Source of the DNA: Rhodococcus sp. Leaf247
Lineage (GTDB): Bacteria; Actinomycetota; Actinomycetes; Mycobacteriales; Mycobacteriaceae
Length of the DNA: 64,000 bases
NCBI RefSeq assembly: GCF_001426185.1
Contig: NZ_LMRP01000002.1
Span: forward strand, 734,287 to 798,286
Reading direction: 5' to 3'
The notes beneath the pieces were generated by a model that saw only the letters and a program-made list of their open reading frames with translations, ran no database searches and was not told the origin of the DNA. Position numbers and translations under genes: made by a program. This document shows positions 43,679 through 53,113 of this stretch, piece by piece. Each line of letters begins with the position of its first letter. Positions within the stretch are counted from its first letter, which is position 1.

Positions 43679-45063
43679 GAACTGCGAGTGCACTCCTCGC
43701 CTCCGCGCTGGCCGGTGCTGTCGCCGGGATCGCGTGGTCCGGTCCCCGCAGCGACGTGTGGCCGTTCGCCGCGACGGTCGACGACCTCATCGGATGGTCC
43801 TCGACCCAATCCACCGCCACTACGGTCGGTCAATTACTGGTCGTGGTCACCGTCGCGCTCGCCGCGGCGACGTGTCTGTCCGCTCGCATCACGCCCTGGG
43901 CGCTCGCCGCCGTCATGCTGGTCGTCCTCGCATTCACCAAGGTCGCCCTCCCCGAGGCCGCGAGTCTGTCCGTCTTCACCGCATTGCACTTACTCAAGTC
44001 CTGTGCGGCCGGACTGCTGATCGGACTCGTGCTCTACGCGACGCGTCGTTCCAGGGCGGGGTGGGTCGCGCTGGCGACAGGACTGTTCGGCGGCACGCTG
44101 CTGGCCTCGGTCGGAACGATCGCGACGTCCGACTCCTTCGCCGCCTCACGGCTCGACAGTTCGAGTGTGTTCGGCGAGCCCGCCTGGTGGCTGCTCGGCG
44201 CGGCATTCGTGCTGTGTGTCGCGGCCGCCGCGCTGTACCGCACGGGTGTCGACGACAGTGCCGATCCGTCCCGCAGCGAACTCGCCCGGCTCGTCGTCTA
44301 CGCCGGCATCGTCGCGCTCGTGTGCCGACTCTGCGTCGAGTTCGTCGGGACCTCCGAGTACCAACTGTGGAAGGCGATCACCGTGCTGGTCGTCGCCCTG
44401 CTCGTCATCGACCGTGTGGCCGCGCGATGGGAAGCAGCCGACGCCCGAACCGTGATCATCGGTGTGCTGATCACCGCGTCGGCAATCGCGATGTGGAACG
44501 CCGGGGCGCGCACGACGATCGACCCGCGAGTTCTCACCGCCGCCGGAGTCGCCGGCCTCGTCGTCGGGGCAGCGATCGCTTGGCGGTTGCCCGTCGGACG
44601 AATCACCTCGTGGGTAGCGGCAGCTCTCCTGACCGCCGCCCCGATGATTGCAGCGGCCGTCCATGTCGACGCGGTCACCGCCGTCGCACTCGGAGTGGTC
44701 GCCGCGCTGGTCCCGATCGCACTGACCGCGGTCACGGCGGATCCGCATGCGTCGGTACGACCGTTGGCAGTGTCGCTACCGGGGCTTGCAATCCTGCTAG
44801 CGGCGGCAGTGCCGGTGCCGACCGTGGATTTCTCCGACCTGGCGGCCTTGGTTCCGATGGATGCATCGCAGCTGCCGGAGGAGGGAGAGACAGGGAGCCT
44901 GTCGATTCTCGGCTACGGCAACCTCGATGCACTAGCCGATGCCGCGAAGGGCACCACCGATCTCACCTCGGCCTACCTCGCGCTCGCGGTCGGGGTGCTG
45001 TGCACACTGCGCATCGTGTGGCTCTCCCGCCGCCCGGACTCACCCGAGCCGGGCACGGCGTGA
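43675..45063 (+). CDS. Large multi-pass membrane protein of unknown function (second of a pair)
   Basis: A 462-residue protein with about 11-12 hydrophobic segments. The last periplasmic-or-cytosolic loop, residues about 400-440 (DASQLPEEGETGSLSILGYG, NLDALADAAKG), is the most polar region. There is no recognisable domain. Co-translated with the preceding gene, whose stop overlaps this ATG. Its C-terminal end stops 3 bp before the convergent Nudix gene. Neither gene carries lipobox, ATPase or catalytic signatures that I can see. Confidence 0.75.
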   Translation: MRTASALLASALAGAVAGIAWSGPRSDVWPFAATVDDLIGWSSTQSTATTVGQLLVVVTVALAAATCLSARITPWALAAVMLVVLAFTKVALPEAASLSVFTALHLLKSCAAGLLIGLVLYATRRSRAGWVALATGLFGGTLLASVGTIATSDSFAASRLDSSSVFGEPAWWLLGAAFVLCVAAAALYRTGVDDSADPSRSELARLVVYAGIVALVCRLCVEFVGTSEYQLWKAITVLVVALLVIDRVAARWEAADARTVIIGVLITASAIAMWNAGARTTIDPRVLTAAGVAGLVVGAAIAWRLPVGRITSWVAAALLTAAPMIAAAVHVDAVTAVALGVVAALVPIALTAVTADPHASVRPLAVSLPGLAILLAAAVPVPTVDFSDLAALVPMDASQLPEEGETGSLSILGYGNLDALADAAKGTTDLTSAYLALAVGVLCTLRIVWLSRRPDSPEPGTA

Positions 45064-45066
45064 CGC

Positions 45067-45477
45067 TCAGTTCACGAGCCCCCGGGCCTGCAGGTGGCGG
45101 AAGACCAGCATCGAACCCGGCGCCACGTCGGGCATCGCGGCGTACTCGGCGACTGTGAACCAGCGGAGTTCGGCGATCTCACTGGTCGCGGCGGGCTCGC
45201 CGGTCAGGTCCGCGATGAAGCAACTCATGTGCAGTTCCCGGCCCTGGGGGTCTCCGAAGGCGGGGCACTCGAACACCCCGAGAAGTTCGACGGTGGAACC
45301 GACGACGTCGACTCCTAGCTCTTCGCGAACCTCGCGATGCAGCGCGTCGATCGGCGTCTCACCGGGGTCGATCTTGCCGCCGGCCATGTAGAACGCACGC
45401 TTGCCGTGCGATCTGGCCTGAAGCATCCGACCGTCACGGACGAGAGCCAGAGCAGCGGTGCGGAGAGGTCCGTTCAT
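45067..45477 (-). CDS. Nudix hydrolase
   Basis: A 136-residue Nudix protein with a complete Nudix box, beginning GGKIDPGETPIDALHREV and continuing REELGVDV. The family hydrolyses nucleoside diphosphates linked to another moiety; the substrate is not determined by the box. The region MLQARSHGKRAFYMAG precedes it. I chose the ATG of MNGPLRTAALALV at 45477, which gives a normal Nudix length; a longer in-frame reading is Arg-rich and unlikely. A TATCGT hexamer lies 9 nt before the ATG. Confidence 0.88.
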   Translation of the reverse strand: MNGPLRTAALALVRDGRMLQARSHGKRAFYMAGGKIDPGETPIDALHREVREELGVDVVGSTVELLGVFECPAFGDPQGRELHMSCFIADLTGEPAATSEIAELRWFTVAEYAAMPDVAPGSMLVFRHLQARGLVN

Positions 45478-45609
45478 AGCGAGCAGACGATACCCGTACC
45501 GGGGGTGGGTATGACGATCGCGACTGCGGTTCACGTCCCCCGTAGTATGGACTCCGAAGGATTCACGTCCTGACACCCCGCCGCCCCGACGTCCCCGACG
45601 GAGTGCCAC

Positions 45610-48435
45610 TTGCTTTTCATCCTCGTTGCCCACGCGGTAGCAGCGCTTGTCGCGCCCGTTCTCGTCCGGTTCTGGGGTCGTCATGCCTTCCTCCCCCTCG
45701 CCGTGGTGCCCGCCGCGTCACTGGGATGGGTGGCCGCGAACTGGAACACCGAGCAGCGGTTGTCGATCGAATGGGTTCCCGGCCTGTCGATGAACATCGA
45801 CCTGCGATTCGACTCGCTGGCCGCGGTCATGTCGACTCTGGTGCTCGGTATCGGCGCCCTCATTCTGCTGTACTGCGCGCGCTACTTCGAGGACGACGAG
45901 CCCCGCCTCGGCATCTTCGCCGCAGAGCTCGTGGCGTTCGCCGGCGTGATGTTCGGTCTGGTGACCAGCGACAACATGCTGATGCTCTACATCTTCTGGG
46001 AATTGACGACGGTGTTGTCGTTCCTTCTGGTCGGCCATTACGCCGAGCGCGCCTCGAGTCGCCGCGCCGCGACGCAGGCCCTGCTGGTCACCACGGCGGG
46101 TGGACTCGCAATGCTCGTCGGCATCATCGTGCTGGGCGAGATGGTGGGCAGCTACAACCTGTCCGACGTCGTCGAGGCCGCACCTCGCGGGTGGCTCGCC
46201 GGCACGGCGCTGGTCCTGGTCCTGGTCGGCGCATTGAGCAAGTCGGCCATCGTTCCGTTGCACTTCTGGCTCCCCGGCGCCATGGCCGCACCCACACCCG
46301 TCAGTGGCTATCTGCACGCCGCCGCGATGGTCAAGGCCGGCATCTACCTCGTTGCCCGGCTCGCCCCGGGCTTCGCCGACGCAGGACCGTGGCGGGTCAC
46401 CATCCTCGTCCTCGGATTGGGGTCGATGATCATCGGCGGCTACCGCGCGCTCCGCGCGTACGACCTGAAATTGATCCTCGCGTTCGGCACGGTCAGCCAG
46501 CTCGGCTTCCTCGTCGCCATCGTCGGCATCGGGTCCCGCACGGCGATGCTGGCGGGCCTCGCCATGGTGTTGGCACACGGCTTCTTCAAGGCCGCGTTGT
46601 TCATGGTCGTGGGCATCATCGACCACTCCACCGGCACCCGCGACGTCCGTAAGCTCGCCCACCTCGGCGACCGTGCCCCGGTGTTGGCCGCAACGGCCGT
46701 CGTCGCTGCCGCCAGCATGGCGGGCCTCCCGCCGTTCCTCGGATTCATCGGCAAGGAAACCGCGTTCGAATCGACTCTGGACTCCGACGCGATGGGCCCG
46801 CTGGCCTCGGCACTCGTCCTCGCCGCGATGGTGGTGGGGTCGATCCTGACCGTGGCCTACAGCCTGCGGTTCGTGTGGGGCGCATTCGGACGGAAGAAGC
46901 TCCGCGGCCCCAGTGCGGCTGTCGCCGGAATGCACGCCCCGGGAGCGTTCTTCCTGTTCCCGCCGGTGCTGCTCGCAGTTCTGGGCGCCGTAGCGGGACT
47001 GGCAGCACCTGTCGTGGACACGCTGATCGCCCCGTACAGCAAGACTCTCCCGACGTACGGCGCGAAGGACTACCACCTGGCGCTGTGGCACGGCGTCAAC
47101 CTCCCGCTGATCCTGACCGCTGTCGTCATCGCCGCCGGCGTCCTTCTCTACCGGGTGCACAAGACCATCGCGCGGACGGTCCCGGCGGTTCCGCTCAATG
47201 CCGACCGCGTGTACGACCGGGTCCTCTACCTCATGGATCTGCTGTCGCTGCGCCTCACCGGAACCACTCAGCGCGGTTCGCTGCCCGGCACGCAGGCCAC
47301 GATCCTGGTGACGCTCGCTCTGTTCCCGCTGATCTCGCTCGTGGTCTACACCCGCGACGGCGTGCAGGGACGGCTGGCGGACTCCCCGATCCAACTCATC
47401 GTGGGCGCCATCATGGTGGCCGCCGCGATCGGTGCGGTCGTCATGCGGAACCGCCTCGCGGCCGTCCTGCTCGTCGGTGTGACCGGGTACGGCTGCGGGG
47501 TGCTGTTCGCCATCCACGGCGCCCCGGACCTGGCCCTCACACAGTTCCTCGTCGAGACGCTGACGCTGGTCGTCTTCGTCCTGGTGCTGCGCAAGCTGCC
47601 CGCCGAGATCGACGAGGGCCGCAGCTTCGGACGCAAGAAGTTGCGCGCCGCACTGGCCGTCGTCGTCGGCATCACCGTCACCGTGGTGGGCGCCTACGCG
47701 ATGAACGGGCGCAGCACCCGGCCGATCGCGGACCTGCTCCCGGACGCCGCCTACAACCTGGGCAACGGCAGCAATGTCGTCAACGTGATCCTCGTCGACA
47801 TCCGCGCGTGGGACACCCTCGGGGAGATCTCGGTCCTGCTCGTGGCCGCCACCGGCGTCGCGAGCCTGGTGTTCCGCAATCGCCGGTTCGGTAGCGCCCC
47901 CCGCGTGTCGGACGCCCCGTCGTCGATGGACGGCCAGCAGGTGGCGTCGGAGATCACGTGGCTGAGCGGCAGCGATCTGATCGATCCGAGGCATCGAGTG
48001 CTGGTCCTCGAGATCACCACCCGACTCGTCTTCCCGACCGTGATGATGTTGTCCATCTACTTCTTCTTCGCCGGACACAACGCGCCCGGCGGTGGTTTCG
48101 CGGGTGGGCTCACCGCCGGTCTGGCTCTCGTCCTGCGGTACCTCGCCGGTGGTCGGTACGAACTCGGCGAGACGCTGCCGTTCGACGCCGGCAAGATTCT
48201 CGGCATCGGACTGCTGTTCGCCGGAGGCACTGCCGCGGCGTCCCTGTTCCTGGGTGCACCGGTGCTCTCGTCGGCGACCTTCGAGCTGACGCTGCCCATC
48301 CTGGGTGACATCAAGATGGTGACCGCCCTGTTCTTCGACCTCGGCGTCTACCTCATCGTCGTCGGACTCGTCCTCGACGTCCTGCGCAGCCTCGGGGCTC
48401 GCCTGGACGCACAGATCGAAATGAGTCGCCAGTGA
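45610..48435 (+). CDS. mrpA: Na+/H+ antiporter subunit A/B fusion (MrpA-MrpB)
   Basis: A 941-residue membrane protein. The first about 500 residues are a NuoL-like proton-translocating domain (LYIFWELTTVLSFLLVGHY, SKSAIVPLHFWLPGAMAAPTP). Next comes the MrpA C-terminal domain (LLVGVTGYGCGVLFAIHGAP). The last about 150 residues are MnhB/MrpB (LSIYFFFAGHNAPGGGFAGG), fused rather than separate. The start is a TTG with GGAG 6 nt upstream; no better start exists in frame. The promoter may use TAGTAT at 45543-45548. First gene of a six-gene mrp operon. Confidence 0.94.
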   Translation: MLFILVAHAVAALVAPVLVRFWGRHAFLPLAVVPAASLGWVAANWNTEQRLSIEWVPGLSMNIDLRFDSLAAVMSTLVLGIGALILLYCARYFEDDEPRLGIFAAELVAFAGVMFGLVTSDNMLMLYIFWELTTVLSFLLVGHYAERASSRRAATQALLVTTAGGLAMLVGIIVLGEMVGSYNLSDVVEAAPRGWLAGTALVLVLVGALSKSAIVPLHFWLPGAMAAPTPVSGYLHAAAMVKAGIYLVARLAPGFADAGPWRVTILVLGLGSMIIGGYRALRAYDLKLILAFGTVSQLGFLVAIVGIGSRTAMLAGLAMVLAHGFFKAALFMVVGIIDHSTGTRDVRKLAHLGDRAPVLAATAVVAAASMAGLPPFLGFIGKETAFESTLDSDAMGPLASALVLAAMVVGSILTVAYSLRFVWGAFGRKKLRGPSAAVAGMHAPGAFFLFPPVLLAVLGAVAGLAAPVVDTLIAPYSKTLPTYGAKDYHLALWHGVNLPLILTAVVIAAGVLLYRVHKTIARTVPAVPLNADRVYDRVLYLMDLLSLRLTGTTQRGSLPGTQATILVTLALFPLISLVVYTRDGVQGRLADSPIQLIVGAIMVAAAIGAVVMRNRLAAVLLVGVTGYGCGVLFAIHGAPDLALTQFLVETLTLVVFVLVLRKLPAEIDEGRSFGRKKLRAALAVVVGITVTVVGAYAMNGRSTRPIADLLPDAAYNLGNGSNVVNVILVDIRAWDTLGEISVLLVAATGVASLVFRNRRFGSAPRVSDAPSSMDGQQVASEITWLSGSDLIDPRHRVLVLEITTRLVFPTVMMLSIYFFFAGHNAPGGGFAGGLTAGLALVLRYLAGGRYELGETLPFDAGKILGIGLLFAGGTAAASLFLGAPVLSSATFELTLPILGDIKMVTALFFDLGVYLIVVGLVLDVLRSLGARLDAQIEMSRQ

Positions 48436-48998
48436 CCGCGAACATCGGAATGCTCGTCCTCGTCGCCGCGCTCATCGCGGCGGGCGTCTACCTGCTGATC
48501 GAACGCAGCATCATCCGCATGCTTCTCGGCGTGCTGCTGATGGGCAACGGTCTGAACCTGCTGATCCTCACCTCGGGCGGCGGTTCCGGTAATCCGCCGG
48601 TGGTCGGCCGAGTCTCGGAGGTCGCCGAGGGCGACGCCGATCCGTTGGCGCAGGCCCTGATCCTCACCGCGATCGTCATCACCATGGGTATCGCGGCGTT
48701 CGTCCTGGCACTGGCCTACCGCTCGTACACCATCAACGTCGCCGACGTCGTCGAGAACGACCCGGAGGACACCAAGGTCCTCACCCGTCGCAGCCTCGCG
48801 GACGCACCGGACCGCGACAAGTCCGACGACCCGATCACGGGTGAACCCGGCGAGGCCGGCGACGCCTTCGACAAGGACGGAAATCCCATTCCCCTGGACA
48901 AGCTGGCCAACCGCGAGGACCTCGAATGCTACGAGGACCTGCACGAAGGCAAGTTCCGTGATCGCGACGACGTGGAGACCGGCGGTACCAGCCGATGA
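48432..48998 (+). CDS. mrpC: Na+/H+ antiporter subunit C (MrpC)
   Basis: A 188-residue NuoK-like subunit. Three membrane segments, with the typical LIERSIIRMLLGVLLMGNGLN stretch and DPLAQALILTAIVITMGIAA. After about residue 105 it has a long acidic, hydrophilic tail (about 80 residues), beyond the usual 110-120-residue length. The GTG start overlaps the mrpA stop (GTGA). Part of the Mrp proton-exchange complex. Confidence 0.93.
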   Translation: MTANIGMLVLVAALIAAGVYLLIERSIIRMLLGVLLMGNGLNLLILTSGGGSGNPPVVGRVSEVAEGDADPLAQALILTAIVITMGIAAFVLALAYRSYTINVADVVENDPEDTKVLTRRSLADAPDRDKSDDPITGEPGEAGDAFDKDGNPIPLDKLANREDLECYEDLHEGKFRDRDDVETGGTSR

Positions 48999-50626
48999 CA
49001 CTGTCACCCGACATCATCGGGACGCTGACGCCGCTCCCCGTCCTGATTCCACTGCTCGCTGCGGCGCTGTGCCTCGTCCTGGGCCGCAAGCCTCGGGCTC
49101 AGCGGGCGGTCACGATCATCGCGCTCGTCGCGGTCACCGCGATCTCCTGCGTCCTGCTCTACCTCGCCGATCGCGACGGCACCACCGCACTGCAGGTCGG
49201 CGGCTGGGAAGCCCCGATGGGCATCACCCTCGTCGTGGACCGGCTGTCGGCCCTGATGCTCGTGGTCTCGACCATCGTTCTACTCGCGGTCATCGTCTAC
49301 GCCGTCGGGCAGGGCATTCGCGACGGCGACGCCAACCAGCCCGTGTCGATCTTCCTGCCGACGTACCTCGCCCTGACCGCCGGTGTCTGCAACGCGTTCC
49401 TCGCGGGTGATCTCTTCAATCTCTACGTCGGGTTCGAGGTCCTGCTCGTCGCATCGTTCGTGTTGTTGACGCTCGGTGCCAGCGCCGAGCGCGTCCGCGC
49501 GGGCGTCTCGTACGTCATGGTGTCGGTCGTGTCGTCGATGATCTTCCTGGCGGGCATCGCCGCGACGTACGCCGCGACAGGAACGTTGAACTTCGCTCAG
49601 CTCGCGCTGCGGTTCGACGACATCCCGCACGGCACGCGGTTGGCCATCTTCTCGATCCTGCTCATCGCCTTCGGCATCAAGGCCGCGGTGTTCCCGTTGT
49701 CCGCATGGCTTCCCGACTCCTATCCGACGGCTCCGGCCCCCGTCACCGCGGTCTTCGCCGGGTTGCTCACCAAGGTCGGCGTCTACGCCATCATCCGGAC
49801 GCACACGTTGCTGTTCCCGGACGGCGCGATGGACAACGTGCTGCTGGTCGCCGGTCTGCTGACCATGGTGATCGGCATCTTCGGTGCCATAGCGCAGAGC
49901 GAGATCAAACGACTGCTGTCGTTCACACTGGTCTCCCACATCGGCTACATGATCTTCGGCGTCGCGTTGTCGACGAAGGCGGGACTGTCGGGGTCGGTCT
50001 ACTACGTCGCGCACCACATCCTGGTGCAGACCACGCTGTTCCTCGTCGTCGGACTCATCGAGCGTCAGGCCGGCTCGTCGTCGCTCCGGCGGCTCGGCGG
50101 CCTCGCGGCGGCCAGTCCGCTGCTGGCGATCCTCTTCCTCGTCCCGGCGCTGAACCTGGGCGGTATCCCCCCGTTCTCGGGCTTCATCGGCAAGGTCGCC
50201 CTGCTCCAGGCCGGCGCGGAGAAGGCGACGTCGCTGGCGTGGATCCTCGTCGCCGGCGGAACCGTCACCAGCCTGCTGACGCTCTACGTCGTGGCACGTG
50301 TGTGGACCAAGGCGTTCTGGCGTGCACGCGCCGACGCGCCCGACGGCGACATGTCCGACGACTCCCCGAACGCGCTGTTGGACAACGCGAACGACGTGGA
50401 CTTCGGCAGCCGGACGGATCCGGGCAGGATGCCGATCGGCATGCTGATCCCGACGGTGGGCCTGGTCGCGGTCGGACTGTCCCTCACGGTGTTCGCCGGA
50501 CCGTTCATCGGCATCAGTGATCGAGCGGCGGACGATCTGCGGGATCGGAACGTCTACATCTCCGCGGTGCTCGGCACCGTGGACGATCCGGTCACGTACG
50601 CGGACGGCCGGGAGGGCGGGCGATGA
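48995..50626 (+). CDS. mrpD: Na+/H+ antiporter subunit D (MrpD)
   Basis: A 543-residue NuoN/M-like subunit with about 14 membrane segments. GDLFNLYVGFEVLLVASFVLL and IKAAVFPLSAWLPDSYPTAP contain the conserved Glu and Lys of the proton path. Its start ATG shares ATGA with the mrpC stop, and its stop overlaps mrpE. The C-terminal hydrophilic region (DDSPNALLDNANDVDFG) is acidic. Confidence 0.95.
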   Translation: MTLSPDIIGTLTPLPVLIPLLAAALCLVLGRKPRAQRAVTIIALVAVTAISCVLLYLADRDGTTALQVGGWEAPMGITLVVDRLSALMLVVSTIVLLAVIVYAVGQGIRDGDANQPVSIFLPTYLALTAGVCNAFLAGDLFNLYVGFEVLLVASFVLLTLGASAERVRAGVSYVMVSVVSSMIFLAGIAATYAATGTLNFAQLALRFDDIPHGTRLAIFSILLIAFGIKAAVFPLSAWLPDSYPTAPAPVTAVFAGLLTKVGVYAIIRTHTLLFPDGAMDNVLLVAGLLTMVIGIFGAIAQSEIKRLLSFTLVSHIGYMIFGVALSTKAGLSGSVYYVAHHILVQTTLFLVVGLIERQAGSSSLRRLGGLAAASPLLAILFLVPALNLGGIPPFSGFIGKVALLQAGAEKATSLAWILVAGGTVTSLLTLYVVARVWTKAFWRARADAPDGDMSDDSPNALLDNANDVDFGSRTDPGRMPIGMLIPTVGLVAVGLSLTVFAGPFIGISDRAADDLRDRNVYISAVLGTVDDPVTYADGREGGR

Positions 50627-51273
50627 CCATGATGAGTCGCGACGTCGCGCTCAAGGCAGCGTTGCTGGCCTGGCTCACCGGTGTGTGGGTGTTGCTGTGG
50701 GGCAACGTGTCCCCCGCGAACATCCTCGGCGGCATCGCGGTCGGCATCTTCGTCATGACCGTTCTGGCCCTGCCTCGAGTTCCTGTCGAGGGCCGCGTGC
50801 ACCCGTTGTCGATGGTCAAGCTGATCGGGGTCCTGGTGTACTACGCCGCGGTCTCCAGCGTGCAGGTCGCGTGGGCTGCGGTTCGACCCGGTCCGCCTCC
50901 GGTCAACGCCGTTCTGCGGTATCCGGTGCAGATCAAGTCGGATCTGGTGCTGACGTTCATGGTGGACGCGCTCAACATGGTGCCCGGCACGATGGTCCTC
51001 GACATCGACCGCGAGGACCGTGTCCTCTACATCCACGTGCTGGACGTCGCGAAACCCGATGCCGTGGACCAGTTCCGCACCATCGTGCGGGCCTACGAGA
51101 CCGCGTTCATCTCCGCTTTCGAGCGCGACCCGGAATGGCACCCTGCTCTCGAGACCACCTCCACGGCCGACACCGACGTCGATTCGGTGGCCGAGACCGT
51201 CGAGGACATCTCGACCGACTATTCGGAACGCGGCGGGCCATCGAGCCCCGACGACAAGGACGAACGATCATGA
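50623..51273 (+). CDS. mrpE: Na+/H+ antiporter subunit E (MrpE)
   Basis: A 216-residue protein. Two or three hydrophobic segments in the first 90 residues, followed by a soluble domain with the MrpE signature NMVPGTMVLDIDREDRVLYIHVLDV. The C-terminal about 45 residues are acidic (DTDVDSVAETVEDISTD) and extend beyond the usual family end. Coupled to mrpD and mrpF by ATGA overlaps. Confidence 0.93.
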   Translation: MTMMSRDVALKAALLAWLTGVWVLLWGNVSPANILGGIAVGIFVMTVLALPRVPVEGRVHPLSMVKLIGVLVYYAAVSSVQVAWAAVRPGPPPVNAVLRYPVQIKSDLVLTFMVDALNMVPGTMVLDIDREDRVLYIHVLDVAKPDAVDQFRTIVRAYETAFISAFERDPEWHPALETTSTADTDVDSVAETVEDISTDYSERGGPSSPDDKDERS

Positions 51274-51617
51274 CCGTCGTACTCGTGGCGTCCGGCGTCA
51301 TGCTGTTGGCTGCCGCGGTCATCACCGCGTATCGCCTTCTGGCGGGCCCCAATTCGCTGGACCGCCTGGTCGCGGTCGACACGCTCATCGCGCTGACGGT
51401 GTGCGGGGTGATGGTGTGGGCGGTGTACAGCCGCGACACCACCCTGGTGCCGTCGATCGTCGCGCTGTCGGTCGTGGGATTCGTCGGATCGGTCAGCGTC
51501 GCCCGGTTCCGCGTCGCCGACACCCCCGAGACACGTCGCGCCGCAGCGGCGGCCGCAGCCCGCACCCCTCATCCGCCGCGTGAGAGCGGCGCGCGCGATC
51601 GTCGGGAGAACTCGTGA
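51270..51617 (+). CDS. mrpF: Na+/H+ antiporter subunit F (MrpF)
   Basis: A 115-residue subunit with three membrane segments; the LAGPNSLDRLVAVDTLIAL segment is the MrpF/PhaF signature with its conserved Asp. It ends in a basic/Pro tail. Start ATG overlaps the mrpE stop; the stop overlaps the mrpG GTG. Confidence 0.93.
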   Translation: MTVVLVASGVMLLAAAVITAYRLLAGPNSLDRLVAVDTLIALTVCGVMVWAVYSRDTTLVPSIVALSVVGFVGSVSVARFRVADTPETRRAAAAAAARTPHPPRESGARDRRENS

Positions 51618-51955
51618 AACTCGTTCTGGACATCGTCAGCGGCACGTTCATCATCCTCGGGTCGATCCTCGCGCTGACAGCGGCTATCGGTGTCGTGCGC
51701 TTCCCCGACACCCTCTCCCGCATGCACGCCGCCACGAAACCTCAAGTCGTGGGGCTGATCCTGATCCTCATCGGAGCGTTCATCAGCCTGCGAGGGAACG
51801 TCGACATCTGGATGATCTTCCTCGTGGGCGTCTTCACCGTGCTCACCGCGCCGATCATCGCGCACACCGTCGGCCAGGTGGCCTACCGGGAGCAGAGCAG
51901 CCGAGGCGACCTGTTCATGGTCGACGACCTCCGCGAGGACGAGCGCAACGACTGA
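51614..51955 (+). CDS. mrpG: Na+/H+ antiporter subunit G (MrpG)
   Basis: A 113-residue subunit with three membrane segments. GTFIILGSILALTAAIGVVRFPDTLSRMHAA contains the MrpG signature RFPDxxSRMHAATK. Completes the mrpA(B)CDEFG set. The stop is 3 bp from the stop of the convergent ligase gene. Confidence 0.94.
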   Translation: MKLVLDIVSGTFIILGSILALTAAIGVVRFPDTLSRMHAATKPQVVGLILILIGAFISLRGNVDIWMIFLVGVFTVLTAPIIAHTVGQVAYREQSSRGDLFMVDDLREDERND

Positions 51956-51958
51956 ACG

Positions 51959-53098
51959 TCAGGCCAGTTCGGCGATCAGGGAGTCGACGACGGCCACCAG
52001 GTCGCCGCCCGACGTCCGCGCGACCTCACGCTGGCGTTGGTACGACGCGCCCTTTCGCGGAATGTCCGCGACGCTCGCCAGCTCGTCGGAGCATCCGAGT
52101 CGCACGGCGATCGGGGTCAGCTTCTCGAGCAGGTCGTTCAGATCGTCCGTCATCAACCGCTCGTTGCTGTCCGCGTCGAGCACGATCTCGGCGTCGAGGC
52201 CGTATCGCGCTGCGCGCCACTTGTTCTCCTGCACGTGCCAGGGCGGGATGGTGTGCAGAGTCTCGCCGGCGTCGAGGCGCTCGTCGAGGTGGACGACCAG
52301 GCAGTGGATGAGCGCGACCAGGGCGCCGAGTTCGCGTTTGGTGGACACGCCGTCGCACACGCGGATCTCGATGGTCCCCAGCCGAGGTACCGGCCGGATG
52401 TCCCAGTGCATGCCCCCGAGCTGGGAGATGACGCCGGTCTTCATCTGGTCGTGCACGAATCCCTCGAACTGCGACCATTCCTCGAACTGGAACGGCAGTC
52501 CGGCCGTCGGCAGCTGCTGGAACATCAAGGCGCGGTTGCTGGCGTACCCGGTATCGGAACCGGCCCACATGGGCGACGACGCCGACAGTGCCAGCAGGTG
52601 CGGGTACTGCAGCAGGATCGAGTTGAGGATCGGGAAGACCCGGTCGGCCGAGCGCAGTCCGACGTGGACGTGCACTCCCCAGATCAACATCTGACGCCCC
52701 CACCACTGGGTGCGCTCGATGAGCTCGTCGTAGTGGGGCGCGGCGGTGAGCTGCTGCGAGGACCACTCCGCGAACGGGTGCGTGCCGGCGCAGAACAAGT
52801 CGACGCCCAGCGGATCTGCCGCTCGCCGTACGAGATCGAGCGATTCGCCCAGATCGTCCATCGCTTCGCCGACGGTGTCGCAGATGTCGGTGACCAGTTC
52901 GACGGTGTTGCGCAGCAGTTCCTTGGTCACCCTCGGTGTCGCACCACCGGCGAGCTCGACCACCCCCTCCATGACTTCGGAAGCGGTGTTGGAGAGGTCG
53001 CGTGTCGTCCTGTCGACGAGCGCGATCTCCCACTCGACGCCGATGGTCGGACGCTCCGACCCGGCGAACGGAACCCGGGTGTCGCGGGGCGATGTCAG
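51959..53098 (-). CDS. Carboxylate-amine ligase, YbdK/GCS2 family
   Basis: A 379-residue member of the glutamate-cysteine ligase 2 family, similar in length to the mycobacterial Rv0433-type protein. The conserved N-terminal block FAGSERPTIGVEWEIALVD lies upstream of the first ATG (52972) and has no ATG, GTG or TTG in frame before a stop. A CTG at 53096-53098 has AGGA 8 nt before it and is the best start. Later: GMHWDIRPVPRLGTIEIRVCD, and HVQENKWRAARYGLDAEIVL. It follows sodC by 15 bp, so both may respond to the same redox stress. The substrate in vivo is not known. Confidence 0.85.
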   Translation of the reverse strand: MTSPRDTRVPFAGSERPTIGVEWEIALVDRTTRDLSNTASEVMEGVVELAGGATPRVTKELLRNTVELVTDICDTVGEAMDDLGESLDLVRRAADPLGVDLFCAGTHPFAEWSSQQLTAAPHYDELIERTQWWGRQMLIWGVHVHVGLRSADRVFPILNSILLQYPHLLALSASSPMWAGSDTGYASNRALMFQQLPTAGLPFQFEEWSQFEGFVHDQMKTGVISQLGGMHWDIRPVPRLGTIEIRVCDGVSTKRELGALVALIHCLVVHLDERLDAGETLHTIPPWHVQENKWRAARYGLDAEIVLDADSNERLMTDDLNDLLEKLTPIAVRLGCSDELASVADIPRKGASYQRQREVARTSGGDLVAVVDSLIAELA

Positions 53099-53113
53099 AG
53101 CGACGGTCCTGCT

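Noticed and set aside
45718..48078. 786-codon minus-strand open frame opposite mrpA
   Set aside because: His/Asp/Arg-rich nonsense composition opposite a membrane protein; no start context or domain.
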